NCBI GenBank assembly: GCA_013138615.1
Contig: WTCK01000154.1
Coordinates: 1-8,143 of the forward strand
Length of the DNA: 8,143 nt
DNA from: Candidatus Thorarchaeota archaeon
GTDB taxonomy: Archaea; Asgardarchaeota; Thorarchaeia; Thorarchaeales; Thorarchaeaceae
Direction: 5' to 3'
In this document: piece after piece, positions 5,901 to 8,143 of the stretch
Layout of the letters: each line of letters opens with the position of its first letter
Position numbering within the stretch: position 1 is the first letter of the stretch
Position numbers and translations under genes: made by a program
The notes under the pieces: model-generated
What the model saw: only the letters and a program-made list of their open reading frames with translations
Told to the model about the DNA's origin: nothing
The model's database searches: none

Positions 5901-7259
5901 CTAGGGTGTTAATCTATCGCGGTCCCGTGGGAGGAGCGTTGCCTCTCTTATGTTCTGGATGCCGAGCAGCTGCATCGTCAGACGCTCCACTCCCAATCCA
6001 AGACCTCCATGAGGCGGAGCGCCATACTTGAACGGGTCAAGGTAGAATGCGAATGCATCAGGGTTGAAGCCTTTGGCCTTGAATCTCTCAACAAGCAAAT
6101 CATGGAGATGTATACGCTGTCCACCGGTGGTGATTTCCATGCCCTTGTATGTGAGATCGAAACTCTCCGTCATGCCATCATCGGTCATGCTGGGCATTGT
6201 ATAGGCGGGCCTGAGCTCTAGAGGGTAGTGGGTAATAAAGACCATGTCAGTACCGAACTTCTCTGGGAATAACTTACCAAGAATACGTTCAGCCTCAGGA
6301 TCAAGATCATCTGTGATGGACAGATCCTTGCCAGCCTCATTAAGCAGATCAACGGCCTCAGCATACTTGACTCGTTTGAATGGGAGCTTTGGTACCTCAA
6401 GATCCACTTCCAAGGTTTCGAGTTGCTCCGCCATAACTTCTCGTGTCTTTGTGAATGAATGGTGGAGCATGTTCTCCTCCATCTTCATAATATCGTCTAC
6501 ATCTCGAATCCAAGCCATCTCAAAGTCGAAGGATGTATACTCGTTGATGTGACGTCTTGTGTTGTGCTTCTCAGCACGGAATACCGGGGCAATCTCAAAG
6601 ACGCGACCAAAACCAGCTAGCAACATCAATTGTTTGTAGAATTGGGGACTCTGAGCTAGATACGCTTGTTTCTCAAAATACTTGACTTCGAAGAGGTTGG
6701 CACCGCCCTCTGTAGCTTCTGCCACAAGCTTCGGTGTATGAATCTCAACGAACCTATTGTCTTCGAGATACTCCCGAGCAAATCGAACTAAGGAATGTTG
6801 AATCCAAAATATCGCGTTCACCGTTGGTTTCCGCAAGTCTAGAATCCGATGGTTCAATCGTGTATCTAAGTCGATGTCCACTTTTCCTTCCACGACATCG
6901 ATAGGCAGACGCTCAGCAGTGTTGATGATGCGAATTCCTGTAGGAATTATCTCTGCGCCGGATGCCACCTGTTTAGCTGCAACGACCTTTCCGCGGATTG
7001 CTAGGGCGTACTCTGGCTTGAGAGTTCCTGAGATTTCAAAGACTTCTTCTGAAACCTTCTTCTGGGGAAGCGTAATCTGGACTGTGCCATATTCATCTCG
7101 AAGTATGATGAACTTGATTCGCCCCTTGTCTCTGAGGATGTGCATCCAACCCACTAGAGTCACATCTTGTCCGTCAAGGTCGGGACCAATCTGGTTGCTG
7201 TAGTGGGTTCGGGTCCAATCATCAAGTGGTTTGACATCTGCTCTCTCGTAGAAATCCAT
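5901..7259 (-). CDS. aspS: Aspartyl-tRNA synthetase, archaeal/eukaryotic type (probably non-discriminating)
   Basis: 452 residues, near the archaeal norm of about 430-440 with a slightly longer N-terminus. The enzyme charges tRNA-Asp with aspartate in the cytoplasm. The N-terminal OB-fold anticodon-binding domain spans about 18-115 (LVGWMHILRDKGRIKFIILR). The class II catalytic core follows, with motif 1 around FVEIHTPKL (170-178), the substrate-binding AEATEGGANLF and QSPQ (203-206), motif 2 FRAEKHNTRRHINEY (227-241) and motif 3 GGLGLGVERL (418-427). It lacks the bacterial GAD insertion. At the OB-fold position where the Asp-specific Thermococcus enzyme has Trp26, this protein has His40. His is the residue I associate with non-discriminating enzymes that also charge tRNA-Asn, which would require an amidotransferase. 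ATG at 7257-7259 has GAGGCG on the minus strand (7266-7271) at suitable spacing. It is a housekeeping neighbour, probably unrelated to ESCRT function. Confidence 0.97.
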   Translation of the reverse strand: MDFYERADVKPLDDWTRTHYSNQIGPDLDGQDVTLVGWMHILRDKGRIKFIILRDEYGTVQITLPQKKVSEEVFEISGTLKPEYALAIRGKVVAAKQVASGAEIIPTGIRIINTAERLPIDVVEGKVDIDLDTRLNHRILDLRKPTVNAIFWIQHSLVRFAREYLEDNRFVEIHTPKLVAEATEGGANLFEVKYFEKQAYLAQSPQFYKQLMLLAGFGRVFEIAPVFRAEKHNTRRHINEYTSFDFEMAWIRDVDDIMKMEENMLHHSFTKTREVMAEQLETLEVDLEVPKLPFKRVKYAEAVDLLNEAGKDLSITDDLDPEAERILGKLFPEKFGTDMVFITHYPLELRPAYTMPSMTDDGMTESFDLTYKGMEITTGGQRIHLHDLLVERFKAKGFNPDAFAFYLDPFKYGAPPHGGLGLGVERLTMQLLGIQNIREATLLPRDRDRLTP

Positions 7260-7326
7260 AGATTTCGCCTCGTTCTACAGTCTACCAACTCGGGCCCTGC
7301 AGCATTATGAGGCTTTTGGAGAAGAG

Positions 7327-7333
7327 ATATTTT
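7327..7333 (-). promoter_or_regulatory. Possible TATA box of aspS
   Basis: On the minus strand an AAAATAT core within TTCAAAATATC lies about 70 bases before the aspS ATG. It would give a leader of about 45 bases that includes the GAGGCG site. It directly follows the terminator of the winged-helix gene, so aspS would have its own transcript. The evidence is position and AT-richness only. Confidence 0.35.
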
Positions 7334-7338
7334 GAATC

Positions 7339-7382
7339 TAAAAAAAGAGAAAACGTGAACAGGCTCGATGCTGCCCACGTTT
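7339..7382 (-). terminator. Hairpin and T-tract terminator of the winged-helix gene
   Basis: On the minus strand, AAACGTG (7376-7382) pairs with CACGTTT (7351-7357). The stem is continued after a 2x2 internal loop by CAG/CTG around an eight-base loop. It is followed by a T-rich run ending in seven Ts (7340-7350). It begins 10 bases after the TGA of the 7393-7605 gene. T-tracts alone can end archaeal transcription, and the added hairpin makes this look like an intrinsic terminator separating that gene from aspS. Confidence 0.6.
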
Positions 7383-7392
7383 CTGTAGTGAA

Positions 7393-7605
7393 TCACATAG
7401 GCGCAGAAACAAGTTCGAATACCTTCTCCCGCGCGTCCCTTTCATGCTCTTGCTCTTCAATGAGACCCAAGGCCTTCAGTCGACTCAAACCATAGTTGAC
7501 TGTTCTAGGAGGCAAGAATGTGCTACTGATTAGGTCTCGCCGAGACATCCGGCGCCTACCCTTAAGAAGCACGTACAGAAACTTCGCGGAAGGAGGTAGT
7601 GACAA
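7393..7605 (-). CDS. Small winged-helix (MarR-like) DNA-binding protein
   Basis: 70 residues forming essentially one winged-helix domain. It begins LPPSAKFLYVLL, has a helix-turn-helix around RRDLISSTFLPPRTVNYGLSR (recognition helix after LPPRTV), then LKALGLIEE and a wing with DAREKVFEL. The pattern 'LPPSAK ... LPPRTV-x-Y-x-L-x-x-L-x-x-x-GL(V/I) ... DAR' is familiar from many small archaeal transcription regulators. It probably binds a palindromic site as a dimer; no ligand domain is present. The start is taken as TTG at 7605 because a stop (7636-7638) lies just upstream in frame and the domain would otherwise be cut. No Shine-Dalgarno site is visible. The first 44 bases overlap another open frame (7562-7765), so a longer N-terminus made by frameshift cannot be excluded. 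A terminator follows. Targets are unknown; the palindrome at 7844-7861 is a candidate. Confidence 0.8.
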   Translation of the reverse strand: MSLPPSAKFLYVLLKGRRRMSRRDLISSTFLPPRTVNYGLSRLKALGLIEEQEHERDAREKVFELVSAPM

Positions 7606-7777
7606 GAACGAGCGTCTGGCAAACGTGATCCCACCTTAGAGTTGTTGCCATATCGTATTGTACCTCCATTCTGTTTTGCTCATCCAGAACGGATTCGCAG
7701 ATAAGCTTTAGCATGCCTAGCATGTTACAATTAGTAAAATCGGCAAGTGTCGAATATCGGTTCATAATTCCATATTA

Positions 7778-7785
7778 GTTAAATA
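7778..7785 (-). promoter_or_regulatory. Possible TATA box upstream of the winged-helix gene
   Basis: TATTTAAC on the minus strand is a fair archaeal TATA element. It predicts transcription starting near 7756, about 150 bases before the winged-helix TTG and just inside the 67-codon open frame. The message would then either carry a long leader or translate part of that frame first from ATG 7723 or 7714. No clear BRE precedes it. Confidence 0.3.
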
Positions 7786-7843
7786 GCAGGCAATCACCGC
7801 ATACCCATCCTTATGAGCCACTAAAAAGGAGGAGTTTCGAACT

Positions 7844-7861
7844 ACGATACATATGCATCGT
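7844..7861. repeat. 18-base imperfect palindrome, candidate operator
   Basis: ACGATACATATGCATCGT is symmetric about its CATATG centre, with eight of nine base pairs matching. It lies in the divergent gap between the winged-helix regulator and the membrane-protein gene, the usual place for an operator of a dimeric winged-helix protein. No second copy was noticed in the window. Confidence 0.35.
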
Positions 7862-7990
7862 GCTAATAGAGATGGTGCAGTGGTGCTTTTTTACATTGAC
7901 AGTTCACTGTTTGCATGCTATGCTTTCGCTTGTGAGTGACTCTTTCTTGATGGCATCAAGGGAAACGAAGAAATCAAAAATGGAGTGTAA

Positions 7991-8143
7991 ATGAATATGG
8001 CTGATCTAAAGGAAATTAGCAAGATTCTCATAATGCTCGGTGGCATTCTCGGTGTACTCTTTGGAATCCTGAAGGTTCTATTGATTGCGGGCTGGGGATG
8101 GGTTAGTTACAGTCTTTTCAGTCTGGGACCCCTCATCGATGGC
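7991..8143 (+). CDS. Small membrane protein, N-terminal part (runs off right edge)
   Basis: 51 codons are visible with no stop before the window ends. After a short start (MNMADLKEISK) comes a hydrophobic Leu/Ile/Gly-rich segment, ILIMLGGILGVLFGI, then a second hydrophobic stretch VLLIAGWGWVSYSLFSLG. This looks like two membrane helices or one hairpin at the N-terminus of an integral membrane protein. A TAA directly precedes the ATG in frame, so the start is ATG 7991 or 7997. GGAG at 7982-7985 lies five bases before ATG 7991. I do not recognise the family. It is divergent from the winged-helix regulator, which could control it, but nothing in the sequence proves that. Confidence 0.7.
   Translation, partial: MNMADLKEISKILIMLGGILGVLFGILKVLLIAGWGWVSYSLFSLGPLIDG

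Larger units (their letters stand above)
7606..7990. other. 385-base region without a sure gene, between winged-helix and membrane-protein genes
   Basis: No RNA gene is recognised here. It contains a 67-codon minus-strand open frame (ATG at 7765, stop at 7562) without family resemblance. It also has a direct repeat AGCATG-CCT-AGCATG (7710-7724), a TATA-like element read on the minus strand (7778-7785), a strong but orphan Shine-Dalgarno-like AAGGAGGAG (7826-7834) and an 18-base imperfect palindrome (7844-7861). A short plus-strand frame (ATG 7872 to TGA 7994) overlaps the next gene by ATGA. The genes on either side are divergent, so the region should hold both their promoters and possibly an operator for the winged-helix protein. 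Confidence 0.6.

Noticed and set aside
7836..7850. TTTCGAACTACGATA as a tRNA T-arm
   Set aside because: There is a faint TTCGAAC-like string, but no acceptor stem, anticodon arm or D-arm pairing could be found around it.
1..8143. CRISPR arrays, insertion sequences or large repeats
   Set aside because: No regularly spaced repeats, transposase frames or terminal inverted repeats were seen in any part of the window.

Overview
This window is almost certainly from an Asgard archaeon. It holds a compact cluster of eukaryote-type ESCRT genes (ESCRT-I-like, ESCRT-II, ESCRT-III and the Vps4 ATPase) between an archaeal-type aspartyl-tRNA synthetase, an archaeal winged-helix regulator and a TldD-family protease gene. 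Promoters are of the archaeal TATA/BRE kind, and several genes appear to start with TTG. By eye the base composition is balanced rather than very AT-rich. That fits Thorarchaeota-like Asgards better than Lokiarchaeota, but this placement is an inference.

Layout, left to right. (1) The N-terminal part of a TldD/PmbA-family protein on the minus strand, running off the left edge. (2) A divergently transcribed large protein (693-2267, +) with two zinc-finger modules, a coiled-coil region, a GRAM/PH domain resembling the Vps36 GLUE domain, a Pro/Tyr-rich linker and a C-terminal steadiness-box-like helix pair as in Vps23/TSG101. (3) ESCRT-III (2269-2892, -), convergent with it and separated by one base. 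(4) A divergent promoter region of about 180 bases. (5) Vps4 (3075-4304, +) and Vps25 (4308-5033, +), three bases apart. (6) A minus-strand protein (5046-5804) that joins a Vps28-like headpiece to a Vps22/EAP30 winged-helix domain, convergent with Vps25. (7) aspS (5901-7259, -). (8) A small winged-helix regulator (7393-7605, -) with a hairpin/T-tract terminator. (9) A 385-base region with no sure gene. (10) The start of a small membrane protein (7991-8143, +), cut by the right edge.

How the parts may work together: in eukaryotes ESCRT-I and ESCRT-II recruit and nucleate ESCRT-III polymers on membranes, and Vps4 remodels those polymers through MIT-MIM contacts. Here the adaptor layer seems condensed into fewer, fused proteins: Vps23-like and Vps36-like features in one chain, and Vps28-like and Vps22-like features in another. 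The steadiness box of the first would be expected to pair with the Vps28-like headpiece of the second, giving a single ESCRT-I/II assembly. A covalent ESCRT-I/II merger, a FYVE-like zinc finger and a GLUE/GRAM-like membrane module in one locus make this the most interesting part of the window. Asgard ESCRT clusters have been reported before, so the novelty lies in domain details rather than in the presence of ESCRT itself.
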